DNA of 64,000 nucleotides. It comes from Rhodoferax lacus. GTDB taxonomy: Bacteria > Pseudomonadota > Gammaproteobacteria > Burkholderiales > Burkholderiaceae_C. Location: contig NZ_QFZK01000004.1 in assembly GCF_003415675.1 (NCBI RefSeq), positions 1-64,000 on the forward strand, in the 5' to 3' direction. This document shows, piece after piece, positions 40,079-48,969 of the stretch (within the stretch, counting starts at the first letter, position 1; each line of letters starts with the position of its first letter). The notes beneath the pieces are model-generated. The model was not told the origin of the DNA and made no database searches. It saw only the letters and a list, made by a program, of their open reading frames with translations. Made by a program: the position numbers and the translations under genes.

Positions 40079-41938
40079 ATGATTGCACTACCCACTTGGC
40101 GCACCGTCGCCCTGTCCCTGGCCCTGCTGCTGCTGGGCAGTTGGGCCCAGGCCCAAGCACTCACACGGGTGGCCCGCCTGGGCTATCTGGAGGGCGAGGT
40201 CAGCTTCCTGGCCGCAGGCGATGCGGACTGGGTGCAGGCTTCCCTGAACCGGCCGCTCACCACCGGTGACCACCTGTGGACCGACCGCAGCGCCGTGGCC
40301 GAGCTGCAGCTGGAAACCGCCGCGGTGCGCATGGGTGAACGCAGCAACCTCACCGTGTTGAACCTGGATGAGCGCATTACGCAGCTGCAACTCTCGCAGG
40401 GCGCACTGCGCCTGCGCGTGCGTGCGCTGGCGCCGCAGCAAAGCATCGAAGTGAACACGCCCAACCTGGCCCTGGTGTTGCGCCGCGCGGGGGATTACCG
40501 CATTGAAGTCGACCCGCAAGCAGACGCCACACTGGTACTGGTGCAAGGCGGAGAGGCCGAGGTGTTTGGTGAAGGCGCCTCCTACCGCGTGGACAGGGGG
40601 CAGGCCTATCGCTTTTATGGCACCGACCTCTACGACTACACGGAAGTCAGCGACTACCGCGCCGATGAACTCGACCGCTGGGCCGCGGAGCGCGAACGCC
40701 GCTTGGGCAGCTCGGCCTCGGCGCGCTATGTGCCGGCCGGTGTGGTGGGCTATGAAGACCTGGATGCCAACGGACGCTGGGTGGTGGATGTGAACTACGG
40801 CAATGTGTGGCTGCCCAGCCGCGTGGCCGTGGGCTGGACACCGTACCGCGATGGCCGCTGGACCTGGGTGAACCCCTGGGGCTGGACCTGGATAGACGAT
40901 GCGCCCTGGGGCTATGCGGTGTCGCATTACGGCCGCTGGGCCTATATGGGCAACGCCTGGGGCTGGGTGCCCGGCGCGAAGCGCGAGCGTGTGGTGTATG
41001 CCCCGGCGCTGGTGGTGTTTGTGGGCGGCAACCAGGCGCGCAATGCACCTGAGAGGCACAGCGGCATGGGCAACACCGGCTGGTTCCCGCTGGGCCCGCG
41101 CGAGGTCTACCGACCTGGCCAGGCACCAGGGCGCGAAGGCTATGCCAACCAGCGTGTACGCGGTGCCGTGGTGGCGCCCGACCGCCAGCCGCAGCGTGGG
41201 CGTGCGCCGGAAGCCGAAGCCCGCAGCCGCCCGCCCCGGGACAACCAGCCCGTGGTGGCCCGCACGGCGCCACCGGCCCCGGTGATGCCCCAGCGCGCAG
41301 ATGTCCCGGCGCAAGCACCCACCCGCGTTCGCGTGGTGACCGCCCCTGGCGCCGCAGCACCGATCGCCTTGCCGCCGCAGGCGCAGCGCGAAGACCGGCC
41401 CAGGGAAGACCGACCCAGGGAAGACCGGCCACGCGACGACCAGTCACGCCAAGACCAGCAGCGCCAAGACCAGCAACGCCAAGACCAGCAACGCAACGAG
41501 CGCAGACCCGAGGCCGCCCGGCCCGCAGCACCCGCTGCTGCGCCCAACGCTGCACCGATCGCCGCCCCCGTGCGGGTGGGGCCAAAGCGCAACGATACGG
41601 GCAATGGCGATGCGCCAAGAAACGATGCCGCGCGAAACGACGCGGCCCGCGGCGAAGGCAACCGCAACGACGCAGCCCGCGCAGAGGCGCAAAGGGCCGA
41701 AGCCGGTCGGGCAGAGGCCTCCAGAAACGCGGCTGCCCAAGCCGACGCGGCTCGCAACAATGCGGCCCGCGCCGAAGCAGCCAAAGCAGAGGCCGCCAAA
41801 GCCGAAGCGGGCAATGCCGCCCGGGCCGAGCAGTCCCGGCCGCCCGGCCGCAATGCCGATGCGCCGCGCGGTAAAGGACAAAGGCCCGAGCGTGAATTGA
41901 CGCCGGAGGAAGAGTTGCTGCGCAAGCGCCGGCAATAA
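40079..41938 (+). CDS. FecR/DUF6600 secreted protein with repeat-rich tail
   Basis: A 619-aa protein with a signal peptide (...LLLLGSWAQAQA). A FecR-like beta domain follows (about 30-190: VARLGYLEGEVSF, ELQLETAAVRMG), then DUF6600 (about 215-330) with the Trp-rich VGWTPYRDGRWTWVNPWGWTW and DDAPWGYAVSHYGRW parts. The last 270 residues are disordered: Pro/Arg-rich, then tandem RED-RP and QDQQR five-residue repeats, then Ala/Arg/Glu-rich sequence ending LLRKRRQ. It is probably periplasmic or surface-exposed. Function unknown; the tail may be spring-like or bind polyanions. Confidence 0.85.
   Translation: MIALPTWRTVALSLALLLLGSWAQAQALTRVARLGYLEGEVSFLAAGDADWVQASLNRPLTTGDHLWTDRSAVAELQLETAAVRMGERSNLTVLNLDERITQLQLSQGALRLRVRALAPQQSIEVNTPNLALVLRRAGDYRIEVDPQADATLVLVQGGEAEVFGEGASYRVDRGQAYRFYGTDLYDYTEVSDYRADELDRWAAERERRLGSSASARYVPAGVVGYEDLDANGRWVVDVNYGNVWLPSRVAVGWTPYRDGRWTWVNPWGWTWIDDAPWGYAVSHYGRWAYMGNAWGWVPGAKRERVVYAPALVVFVGGNQARNAPERHSGMGNTGWFPLGPREVYRPGQAPGREGYANQRVRGAVVAPDRQPQRGRAPEAEARSRPPRDNQPVVARTAPPAPVMPQRADVPAQAPTRVRVVTAPGAAAPIALPPQAQREDRPREDRPREDRPRDDQSRQDQQRQDQQRQDQQRNERRPEAARPAAPAAAPNAAPIAAPVRVGPKRNDTGNGDAPRNDAARNDAARGEGNRNDAARAEAQRAEAGRAEASRNAAAQADAARNNAARAEAAKAEAAKAEAGNAARAEQSRPPGRNADAPRGKGQRPERELTPEEELLRKRRQ
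41389..41495 (+). repeat. Two runs of 15-bp tandem repeats inside the DUF6600 gene
   Basis: The first run repeats GAAGACCGNCCCAGG-like units (41390-41440) and the second CGCCAAGACCAGCAA-like units (41447-41493). Each unit encodes five residues, so copy-number change keeps the frame. Confidence 0.8.
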
Positions 41939-41952
41939 AGGCAGGCAAGACC

Positions 41953-42381
41953 ATGACCACAACCAGCAGGCAACCCATGCAACCCACATTAAGAGCGTCC
42001 CTGGCCTTGTGCCTGCTGCTTTTGGCCAGTGTGGCCGCCGCCGCCAGCGTGTCAGAAGGGGCCGCTGGGACATCAGGGGCAGAGCGGCAACGCGCCTACC
42101 AGCAAGAGCGCCAGGTGTGCCTGAACGGAGCCTCCAACCAAAGCCGTGAAGACTGCCTGCGCGAGGCCGCTGCGGCCCTGCAGCCCGGTGGCAACACGGG
42201 CGTGGCCAGCACCCCTGCGGACTTGCAGGCCAACGCCGAACAACGCTGTGCGGCCTTGCCTGCAGAAGACAGGCAGAGCTGCCTCCTGCGCATGCAAGGC
42301 GCTGGCAGCACGCAGGGCAGTGCGGATGCCGGTGGCATCTTGCGCGAACTGACGGAGCCCACGCAGAAGCCTGCGCCTTAA
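41953..42381 (+). CDS. Small secreted protein with four cysteines
   Basis: A 142-aa exported protein with a signal peptide (LALCLLLLASVAAAA). The mature part has two similar units, RQVCLNGASNQSREDCLREA and EQRCAALPAEDRQSCLLRM, each with a Cys pair about ten residues apart, so it is likely disulfide-bonded and helical. The family is unknown to me, though such proteins are common in Comamonadaceae. It lies 14 nt after the DUF6600 gene, suggesting a joint transcript. Confidence 0.8.
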   Translation: MTTTSRQPMQPTLRASLALCLLLLASVAAAASVSEGAAGTSGAERQRAYQQERQVCLNGASNQSREDCLREAAAALQPGGNTGVASTPADLQANAEQRCAALPAEDRQSCLLRMQGAGSTQGSADAGGILRELTEPTQKPAP

Positions 42382-42388
42382 GCGGGCC

Positions 42389-42676
42389 TCAGAGGGGTGG
42401 CGTGGCAGGCTGGCCGGCCTGCTGCAGCCCGGCGGCTTGTGCCGCCTCGTGCAGGCCGGCGTTGAGCGCGTCCACCACCGGTGCCCAATTGGCGTCCAGC
42501 GCAATCGCGTCGCGCAAAAACGCCGCCTGTGAGGGCGACCAGAAAGCAGCCTCGTGCAGCTTGGTGTGGCCGCGCATGTGGCCGTTCAGTTCCATAAAGC
42601 GCGCAATCGAAGCCGCGTCATTGGGCTCGCCCAGCTGGGCAAAAAGGCTTGTCATGTCAGGTGCGATCAGTTCCAT
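42389..42676 (-). CDS. DUF2789 protein
   Basis: A 95-aa soluble protein of the DUF2789 family, with SLFAQLGEPNDAASIARFM and LHEAAFWSPSQAAFLRDAIALDANWAPVVDALNAGL (read in parts) matching the family throughout. Function unknown. Convergent with the small secreted protein, with only 7 nt between stops. Confidence 0.9.
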   Translation of the reverse strand: MELIAPDMTSLFAQLGEPNDAASIARFMELNGHMRGHTKLHEAAFWSPSQAAFLRDAIALDANWAPVVDALNAGLHEAAQAAGLQQAGQPATPPL

Positions 42677-42818
42677 GGGGTACTCCGTGTGTGTGCTGAC
42701 TATCCGGCCTGTGACTTCGTCCGTCTGTGTCCTGGACCACCGACAGAACAGTCTGCAACACCTACAAAGGAGTCTGGTCCGAATCCATCAACCCTGATGA
42801 CAACCCGAGTAAATTTCC

Positions 42819-43160
42819 ATGCACAACGAACCCATGCGCGTCATCCTTGGCGCCTCCAGCCTCAAGGCCTATGTCACCGCTCCCAAGACCATGCATGTGC
42901 TGGGCATCGTGCGCTTCGGCCAGGAATATGGTCTGCTGGCCACCAACAGCGAAGGCACGTTCTTTCGTGTGAACGGCTCCAGCATGGTCGCGCTCGATGC
43001 CTACCGCGTGCACCGCGCAATTGAAATTGCCCACCGCAATGGCGAGCGTGCTGGTCTGGGCCCTGTCCACCATGCCCGCGAAGACTTTGCGCCCTCAGGC
43101 GCTGCGCCGCTGGTCAGCGTGCGCAAGCACCGCCACGCCGAGATGCACGCCAACGCCTGA
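42819..43160 (+). CDS. Hypothetical protein, 113 aa
   Basis: I do not recognise this protein. It has a hydrophobic/beta-rich N-terminal half (MRVILGASSLKAYVTAP, MHVLGIVRFGQEYGLLATNSEGTFFRVNGS) and a C-terminal half rich in His and Arg. No signal peptide or membrane span. The start may be the second Met (42834); no clear ribosome site precedes either. Codon usage looks like a real gene, and nothing credible lies on the other strand. Confidence 0.6.
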   Translation: MHNEPMRVILGASSLKAYVTAPKTMHVLGIVRFGQEYGLLATNSEGTFFRVNGSSMVALDAYRVHRAIEIAHRNGERAGLGPVHHAREDFAPSGAAPLVSVRKHRHAEMHANA

Positions 43161-43193
43161 TTGCCGATGCTGGCGCCTCGGGGCCAGGCACGC

Positions 43194-43847
43194 TCAGTGC
43201 GCTTGCTCCCGCACAAAGCCAGCCAGTTGTTGCAGGGCTGCATGCACCGCCGCGCTGGCCGCCGCACTGCCGCCCGCCGCATCCTCACTGGTCGCCGCTT
43301 GCACCACATCCAGCACGCGCCAGGCCAGTACCTCATGTGTCCGGTTGTCGCTCAGGGTCACCTGCAGTGTGAAACGCACACTGCTGGGCACCTGTAAAAA
43401 ACTCTGCTGCAAACGCACGATCTCGGTGTCCAGGCGCAGGTCCGCACGGGCCGCGCTGGGGGCCAGCACCACCGCCTTGAACACACCGCTGCCCTGCAGC
43501 GTTTGCACCATCAGAGGTGCCAGCATGCGCGCCGGGGTGTCCACCCAGCTGCTTTGGGTAAACCACTCCGGGCTCAGGGGCTGGCGCAGGTAGACCATGT
43601 GTTTGCTGTCATAGCCCGCCGCTGCGCTGGGCTGCTCCACCAGCAGCACGCGGGTGCCCACTGGCGCAGGTGCCGGTGCAGGTGGCATCACCCCATCCAC
43701 ACCGCTGTCGAGCGCATAGCTGTTCATGCTGGCCTGTGGCTTGCTGCCCAGGAGCGAGCAGGCCGGCAGCATGGCGCACAGGCCGAGCAGGAGCAGGGCA
43801 CCACCGGTGCGCTGATACAGGGAGGGAAATAGGCGCAAGGGCTTCAT
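43194..43847 (-). CDS. PqiC-like ABC auxiliary lipoprotein
   Basis: A 217-aa lipoprotein (LLLLGLCAMLPACS) of the ABC-type transport auxiliary/PqiC family. The core SYALDSG at the mature N-terminus, a beta strand RVLLVEQP, and HMVYLRQPLSPEWFTQSSWVDTPARMLAPLMVQ (in parts) are usual marks. It would sit on the inner face of the outer membrane as partner of the MCE protein. It overlaps the MCE gene by 4 nt and ends the operon. Confidence 0.88.
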   Translation of the reverse strand: MKPLRLFPSLYQRTGGALLLLGLCAMLPACSLLGSKPQASMNSYALDSGVDGVMPPAPAPAPVGTRVLLVEQPSAAAGYDSKHMVYLRQPLSPEWFTQSSWVDTPARMLAPLMVQTLQGSGVFKAVVLAPSAARADLRLDTEIVRLQQSFLQVPSSVRFTLQVTLSDNRTHEVLAWRVLDVVQAATSEDAAGGSAAASAAVHAALQQLAGFVREQAH

Positions 43848-44752
43848 GGGGTGGTGCTCTCTGGCAGGGTTTCACCCGGGCCGGGGCGGACCGGGGGGTG
43901 GCGGAACAGCAGGCCCGAGGGCGCGCTTTCGGTTTGCTCACTCAGGCGCCGCAGGGAGGCGCTGAGTACATTCAATTCCGAGAGCAGTCGCTCCAGCTCG
44001 GGCAGGGTGTCGGTGCCAAAGCGCTTGGCGTCCGCACCGATGGCACCCACGGCCTCGGTGGCGCCGTGGCTGGTCTGGGTAACTGCATCGCCCATGCGCG
44101 CCAGCGATTCGGCGCTGTGCCCCACACGGTCCAGGGCCGGTGCCACGCGGTCCAGCGCGGGGCCCATGCGTTGCAACACCGGGCCCAATTGGGCTGTGCT
44201 GCGCGCCAGGTTGTCCAGCACCGCGCTAAAGGCCTGCTGGTTTTTTTCACTCAGCATGGCGTTGACGTTGTTGGAGGTGCTGTCGAGTTTGGCGGCGACA
44301 TTCGTCAACACGTTTTCCAGCCGCGTGGACAGCGAGGACTTGGTGGCAATCACCGGGTAGGGCGCACCGGGCAGGGTGCGCAGGGGCGGCGTGTTGCGCG
44401 CACCGCCGCTAAGCTCCACATAGGCAATGCCGGTCAGGCCCTGGGCCTTGAGCACGGCTACAGTGTCCTGTCGAATCGGCGCGCCCTGCTCAATGGCCAG
44501 GAACAGGTTGACGCGCTGCGGGTCTTCGGGGTCCAGCGCAATGCGGCGCACGCGGCCCACCTCCACGCCGTTGTAGCGCACGGGTGCATTCACGTTCAGG
44601 CCGGTGACCGATTCATTTTCGATGGCCTGGTAAATGTCGAACTGCTTTTTCCACAGGCCGCCAGAGGCCAGCCACAGGGTGGTGGCGATCAGGGCCAGGC
44701 CCAGGGCCAGGGTGAAGGCCCCGACAAGGGTGAGGTTCACCTTGGTTTCCAT
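43844..44752 (-). CDS. MCE-domain (MlaD-like) substrate-binding protein
   Basis: A 302-aa protein with one N-terminal membrane segment (VGAFTLALGLALIATTLWLA) and an MCE domain (about 38-120), with the family pattern VTGLNVNAPVRYNGVEVGRV and LTGIAYVELSGG. A long helical tail follows (about 150-290), as in periplasm-spanning or ring-tunnel MCE proteins. It handles lipids between the membranes, together with the ATPase, MlaE-like permease and PqiC-like lipoprotein encoded around it. It overlaps the ATPase gene by 16 nt. Confidence 0.92.
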   Translation of the reverse strand: METKVNLTLVGAFTLALGLALIATTLWLASGGLWKKQFDIYQAIENESVTGLNVNAPVRYNGVEVGRVRRIALDPEDPQRVNLFLAIEQGAPIRQDTVAVLKAQGLTGIAYVELSGGARNTPPLRTLPGAPYPVIATKSSLSTRLENVLTNVAAKLDSTSNNVNAMLSEKNQQAFSAVLDNLARSTAQLGPVLQRMGPALDRVAPALDRVGHSAESLARMGDAVTQTSHGATEAVGAIGADAKRFGTDTLPELERLLSELNVLSASLRRLSEQTESAPSGLLFRHPPVRPGPGETLPESTTP

Positions 44753-45588
44753 GTGCTGTCTCCGGTTGGGTAGGGCGGTTGTTGGTATTGCTGCTGCGCA
44801 GCCTGGGCCCGCGGCCCGGTAAAAAAGGTTTGCACGGCAGGCTGCAGCAGTGTGGAGAGCTCCTGCATGCTGCCCAGGCCCTGTACGCGGCCATCGGCCA
44901 GCACGGCCACCCGGTCGGCGGCGTGCCAGAGCAGGTCCAGGTCATGGGTGACCATGACAACGGTGAGGCCCTGCTCGCCCTGCAGTTGCTGGATGAGCAG
45001 GTCCAAGCCATCGGCACTGGCCGGGTCCAGCCCGGCGGTGGGCTCGTCCAGGAACAGCAGCTCGGGGTCGAGTGCCAGGGCGCGTGCCAGGGCGGCGCGT
45101 TTCAGCATGCCGCCACTCAGGCTGGCGGGGTACTGGGCACCGGCCTCGGGTGGCAGGCCGCTCAGGGCAATCTTGCGCGCGGCAATCGCGTCGATTTCTT
45201 CACTGGGCAGCTTGCGGTGTTCGCGCAGCGGCAGGCCCACGTTTTCCAGCACGGTGAGCGATCCAAACAGGCCGCCTTGCTGGAACAGCACGCCAAAGCG
45301 CAGCCGCAGGGCCAGGGCCTGCGCGGCGTTGGCCGTGTGCAGGTCCAGGCCCAGCACGTTGACGGTGCCGGCATCGGGGCGCTGCAGCAGAATCATTTCG
45401 CGTAAGAGCGTGGACTTGCCCGAGCCGCTGCCGCCCACCAGCGCAAAGATCTCGCCTTTGCGCACCTCCAGGTCCAGTTGGTCGTGCACCACCTTGTCGC
45501 CAAAGCGCGTGCAGATGCCCTGCATGCGGATGACTGGCGCGGTGGCCGCATCGGGTGGTGATGGGGGCAGTGCCATGTCGTGTGCCAT
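44737..45588 (-). CDS. MlaF-like ABC ATPase
   Basis: A 283-aa ATPase of the Mla/Mkl type. Walker A is GGSGSGKST, the Q-loop is in LFQQGGLFGSLTV, the signature is SLSGGMLKRAALARA (the form SGGM typical of MlaF), Walker B is LLFLDEP with TAGLDP, and the H-loop is VTHD. It drives lipid movement through the MlaE-like permease. Start 45588 is separated from the mlaE-like stop by a single base. A C-terminal tail with Gln-rich sequence extends past the usual end. Confidence 0.93.
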   Translation of the reverse strand: MAHDMALPPSPPDAATAPVIRMQGICTRFGDKVVHDQLDLEVRKGEIFALVGGSGSGKSTLLREMILLQRPDAGTVNVLGLDLHTANAAQALALRLRFGVLFQQGGLFGSLTVLENVGLPLREHRKLPSEEIDAIAARKIALSGLPPEAGAQYPASLSGGMLKRAALARALALDPELLFLDEPTAGLDPASADGLDLLIQQLQGEQGLTVVMVTHDLDLLWHAADRVAVLADGRVQGLGSMQELSTLLQPAVQTFFTGPRAQAAQQQYQQPPYPTGDSTWKPR

Positions 45589-45589
45589 G

Positions 45590-46405
45590 TCAGAGGTGCA
45601 GCATGCTGAGGGCCACCGAGAACAGCGCATCGGCCACGATCACCAGAAAGATGGACTGCACCACACTGCGCGTGGTCTGCTGGCCCACGCTGTCGGCGCC
45701 GCCCCGGGTGCGAAAACCCTGGAAGCAGCCCACCACCACAATCACCAAGGCAAACACCGGCGCCTTGAGCACGCCGATCAGGTAATCGGTGGTGCTCACC
45801 GCTTTGACCAGCCGCTCCAGGAATTCGCCATAGCCCACGCCCAGGCGGGCCTGTGCCATCAGCATGCCGCCGGCCACACCAGCGGCATCGGCAAACACCG
45901 TGAGCAGGGGCAGGGCCAGCATCAGGGCCAGGATTTTGGGCAGCACCAGCAACTCCAGCGGCGCTATGCCAATGGTGCGCATGGCATCGATTTCTTCGGT
46001 CACCACCATGGTGCCGATCTGCGCCGCATAGGCAGAGCCCGAACGCCCGGCCACGATGATGGCGGTGATCAGCGGCGCAAACTCGCGCAGCATGGACAGG
46101 CCCACCAGGTCGGCCACAAAGATGTTGGCGCCATAAATTTGCAACTGCGCTGCACCCTGGTAGGCCACCACCACGCCCAGCAGAAAAGCCAGCAGGCCGA
46201 CGATGGGCAGCGCGTCCACACCCGCGCTCTTGATATTGAACAGCACCACGCGCCAGCGGATGCGCCGCGGCTGGCGCAGGCAGTCGCCCGCGGCCAGGGT
46301 GATCTGGCCCAGAAACTGCAGCGCCGCTGCAGGCTGCTGCAGCAGGGCCACGGTGCGCTCGCCCAGGCGTTGCAGAAAGCCGGTGTGTGTGGCCGGGTGG
46401 CTCAT
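45590..46405 (-). CDS. MlaE-like ABC permease
   Basis: A 271-aa permease with about five membrane segments and the MlaE family signature: LSMLREFAPLITAIIVAGRSGSAYAAQIGTM, EIDAMRTIG and APLELLVLPKILAL (short segments in order). It acts with the ATPase and MCE protein in intermembrane lipid transport. The start overlaps the AsmA-like stop by 4 nt. No MlaB or MlaC gene is nearby, so this is a paralogous system, not the canonical Mla operon. Confidence 0.93.
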   Translation of the reverse strand: MSHPATHTGFLQRLGERTVALLQQPAAALQFLGQITLAAGDCLRQPRRIRWRVVLFNIKSAGVDALPIVGLLAFLLGVVVAYQGAAQLQIYGANIFVADLVGLSMLREFAPLITAIIVAGRSGSAYAAQIGTMVVTEEIDAMRTIGIAPLELLVLPKILALMLALPLLTVFADAAGVAGGMLMAQARLGVGYGEFLERLVKAVSTTDYLIGVLKAPVFALVIVVVGCFQGFRTRGGADSVGQQTTRSVVQSIFLVIVADALFSVALSMLHL

Positions 46406-48303
46406 GGGGCAGGCCGCTGAAGCGCTGGCTGTGGCAGCTTGCCTTGCAGCTTCTGCTGCAGGTGGGCCTGGCAGGCAAGGGCCTCTTGCTGCGAGGCATC
46501 GCGGCTACCCGTGTCCACCAGCGGAATCAGGGCCGCCAGCGGGTTGATCAGGCCCAGCAACAAGGCCGAGCCCAGCTTCAGACTCAGCGGCCCTTTTTCC
46601 ACCGATACCTGGGGTGCGGCAAAGCTGCCACCCACATGCAAAGGCGTGCGCAGGGTGAGCGGGCTGAAGTCCTTGGGGGCGACCACGGCGCGCAGGTCCA
46701 GCGTCTCGCTGGCCAGCGACACGCTGCCATCCATCCAGACGGTGGAGTCGCTGGTGTCGAGCACCAGCACCTGGGGGCGCGCCACACCAGCGGCCACCGT
46801 CAGATCGGCCACAGCGCAGTCCAGGCGCAAGGGCTGGTCGCCCTGCACCATCACGCCCAGCGACTCGGCCATGTCCAGGCCACCGGCTTCCACCAGCAGA
46901 TGCGACACCGTGCCGCCCTGCACCGTGGCTGTGATGCGGCCGCGCAGGCTGGCCTGGCCTTGCGCACGTCCGGTCACATAAGGCGGCAAGCCCTTGCTGC
47001 GGGTCTGGTGAATCCACTGCTCCAGCGCCACGCCGTCCCAATGCAGATCGGCCACCCAGTGCGCGCGGTCCTGCTGGCCGTTCAGGGACAGCTTGCCGCC
47101 GATGTGGCCCGGGCCCAGGCGCGCGTCCAGGTCGCTCAGGCTGAGCAAGCCCTGGCTGAGTTGCAGCCTGGCGTTCAGGGGCTGCAAGGGTGCCAGGCGG
47201 CTGGTGTTGAGGTCTACCGTGCCGATGGCAATGGCCACATCGGCCTCCATGGTGCGCAGGGACGCCAGGTCAAACGGCCGGCTGGGGAGCACCCGGCCGC
47301 GCCTGTGCGCAGCTGCTGGCTCGGCACCCAGGGCGGGGCCCAGGTCCAGCAGGTTCAGGCGCTCACCGGACAGCGTGCCGCTGAGCTGCGGCAAAGGTTT
47401 GCGGGTATCAAAAATGAAATGGCCGGTCAGGCGGCTGCTGCCCACCTGCACAGCACTCAGCACCACGTCCCACAGCTTGTCGCTGTGCCGCAGTTGCCCC
47501 TGCGCCTTGAAGGCGCCGGTGGTGGGCAGGGTGATACCCAGCGGCACGCCTACGGCTGCCATGGACGGGCCTTGCAAGGTAAAGGTGCCCTGTGCGCGGT
47601 CCCAATGGGCCAGGTCGTCAGCATGGCCATCAAACTCCATATGGGCGCGTCCGGCATCGGCCTGGAGTTGCAGCTTCAGCTGGCTGTCTTTCAGCACCGC
47701 CTGTGCCCGCGCCTCCAGCCCGAGCTTGGCGTCGTTGTAGCGCAGCTGCCCCTGCGACAGGTTCACGGTTTGCAGGAGGGGCGCGGCCGGGGCCGGGCTG
47801 CTGTCCGGCCGGTCCTGAATTTGCCAGGAGGCCAGGCCGTCGGCACGGCGCTCCAGCACCACGTCCAGTTGGCTGGCGCGCAGCGAGTGCACCAGCAGTT
47901 GCTGACCCTGCCAGGCACGCCAGGCATCGATGTAGCGCAGCTGCACTTCCACATCCCGGGCCTGCAGCAGGTGCGGCGCCTGGCTCCAGGCCGGCGCGCC
48001 CACTTGCAGCCACGGTGTCTGCAGCGACAGGCCGCCCCAGAAGTGCAGGCGCGCGCTGCCGGGTGCGGCGGTCTTGTCATCGGGTGTGCCGGGTGTGGCC
48101 ACGGGGACCAGTTGTACGCTGCGCCCCAGGCGTTGGGTTAGTTCGGTTTGCAGCGGCTGAATCAGAAGGGGCCAGCCGCGTGCCTCACCCAGCGCAAAGC
48201 CGATGGCGAGCAACAGGGCAAGACCCAGCAGCGCGCCAAGGCCCAGAAGCCGCTTGGAGAAGGGGCGTTGCAGTGTGGCGCCTTGTGGGGAGCTGCCTTG
48301 CAT
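46402..48303 (-). CDS. AsmA-like envelope protein
   Basis: A 633-aa protein with one N-terminal membrane segment (LLGLGALLGLALLLAIGFALGEARGWP, part) and a long beta-rich periplasmic region of the AsmA type. This includes LHFWGGLSLQTPWLQVG, FDLASLRTMEADVAIAIG and the C-terminal GKLSLNGQQ, LRLDCAVADL and WMDGSVSLASETLDLRAVV (in parts). AsmA-like proteins are thought to form lipid bridges to the outer membrane. Encoding it upstream of and overlapping mlaE-like genes suggests a combined pathway. Its ATG shares a base with the stop of a 36-aa ORF. Confidence 0.88.
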   Translation of the reverse strand: MQGSSPQGATLQRPFSKRLLGLGALLGLALLLAIGFALGEARGWPLLIQPLQTELTQRLGRSVQLVPVATPGTPDDKTAAPGSARLHFWGGLSLQTPWLQVGAPAWSQAPHLLQARDVEVQLRYIDAWRAWQGQQLLVHSLRASQLDVVLERRADGLASWQIQDRPDSSPAPAAPLLQTVNLSQGQLRYNDAKLGLEARAQAVLKDSQLKLQLQADAGRAHMEFDGHADDLAHWDRAQGTFTLQGPSMAAVGVPLGITLPTTGAFKAQGQLRHSDKLWDVVLSAVQVGSSRLTGHFIFDTRKPLPQLSGTLSGERLNLLDLGPALGAEPAAAHRRGRVLPSRPFDLASLRTMEADVAIAIGTVDLNTSRLAPLQPLNARLQLSQGLLSLSDLDARLGPGHIGGKLSLNGQQDRAHWVADLHWDGVALEQWIHQTRSKGLPPYVTGRAQGQASLRGRITATVQGGTVSHLLVEAGGLDMAESLGVMVQGDQPLRLDCAVADLTVAAGVARPQVLVLDTSDSTVWMDGSVSLASETLDLRAVVAPKDFSPLTLRTPLHVGGSFAAPQVSVEKGPLSLKLGSALLLGLINPLAALIPLVDTGSRDASQQEALACQAHLQQKLQGKLPQPALQRPAP

Positions 48304-48413
48304 CAGCCCGCAAGGCGCCGTTGCTGTCGTGCCAGCGTGGTGGCCGCTTGGCGGCGCAAGTCCTCCTGGCGCAGGCTACCCACAAGGGCTGCAACGGGGT
48401 GGGGGCTGTGCAT
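48303..48413 (-). CDS. Small hypothetical protein, 36 aa
   Basis: A short frame MHSPHPVAALVGSLRQEDL...RRLAG filling the gap between the ferritin-like gene and asmA-like gene. Its ATG is 4 nt after the ferritin-like stop, with GAGG 9 nt upstream, and its TGA overlaps the AsmA-like ATG (TGATG), which would couple translation. Basic, Gln/Arg-rich. It may be a true small protein or only a coupling leader. Confidence 0.4.
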   Translation of the reverse strand: MHSPHPVAALVGSLRQEDLRRQAATTLARQQRRLAG

Positions 48414-48417
48414 GGTT

Positions 48418-48969
48418 TTATGCCTCGTCCATGTCGCTGAGCAGGCTGGCCAGGTCATCGGCATGCTCTTCTTCCACCGCCAGAATGCCCTTGAGCAAAT
48501 CGCTGGTGGTGGGGTCTTTGTCACCCAGGAAGTGAATCATTTCGCGGTAGCTGCTGATGGCAACGCGCTCGGCGATCAGGTCTTCACGCACCATGTCAGT
48601 CAGGCTGTTGCCCGCCACGTACTCGGCGTGGCTGCGCGTGGTCAGGGTTTGCGGTGCAAAGTCCGGCTCGCCGCCCAGCTGCGCAATGCGCGCGGCCAGG
48701 GCGTCGGCGTGGCCCAGCTCTTCGTTGGAATGGGCCAGGAATTCGGCTGCCACGGCACGCGAGTGGATGCCACGCGCCATGAAGTAGTGGCGGCGGTAGC
48801 GCAGCACGCAGACCAGCTCGGTGGCCAGGGCCGCATTGAGCTGCCTGAGCACCTCGGGGCGGTCGGCGGAGTAGTCGGCCGTCACGGCGCCTTGCTCCAG
48901 ATGCTTGAGCGCGTCGCTGCGCAGGGTTTTGATAACCTTGGTATCGCCAGTGTTGGATTTGTTCGACAT
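48418..48969 (-). CDS. Bacterioferritin/DPS-like ferritin-family protein
   Basis: A 183-aa ferritin-like four-helix protein. The di-iron ligands fit LATELVCVLRYRRHYFMARG, EFLAHSNEELGHADALAARI and ILAVEEEHADDLASLL (EExH-type patterns in the helices, quoted in parts). It resembles the bacterioferritin-type DUF455/DPS-like proteins of betaproteobacteria more than canonical Bfr. Likely iron storage or oxidative-stress defence. Start 48969 (MSNKSN) has GAGG upstream; longer open frames cover the fumC promoter side. Confidence 0.85.
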   Translation of the reverse strand: MSNKSNTGDTKVIKTLRSDALKHLEQGAVTADYSADRPEVLRQLNAALATELVCVLRYRRHYFMARGIHSRAVAAEFLAHSNEELGHADALAARIAQLGGEPDFAPQTLTTRSHAEYVAGNSLTDMVREDLIAERVAISSYREMIHFLGDKDPTTSDLLKGILAVEEEHADDLASLLSDMDEA

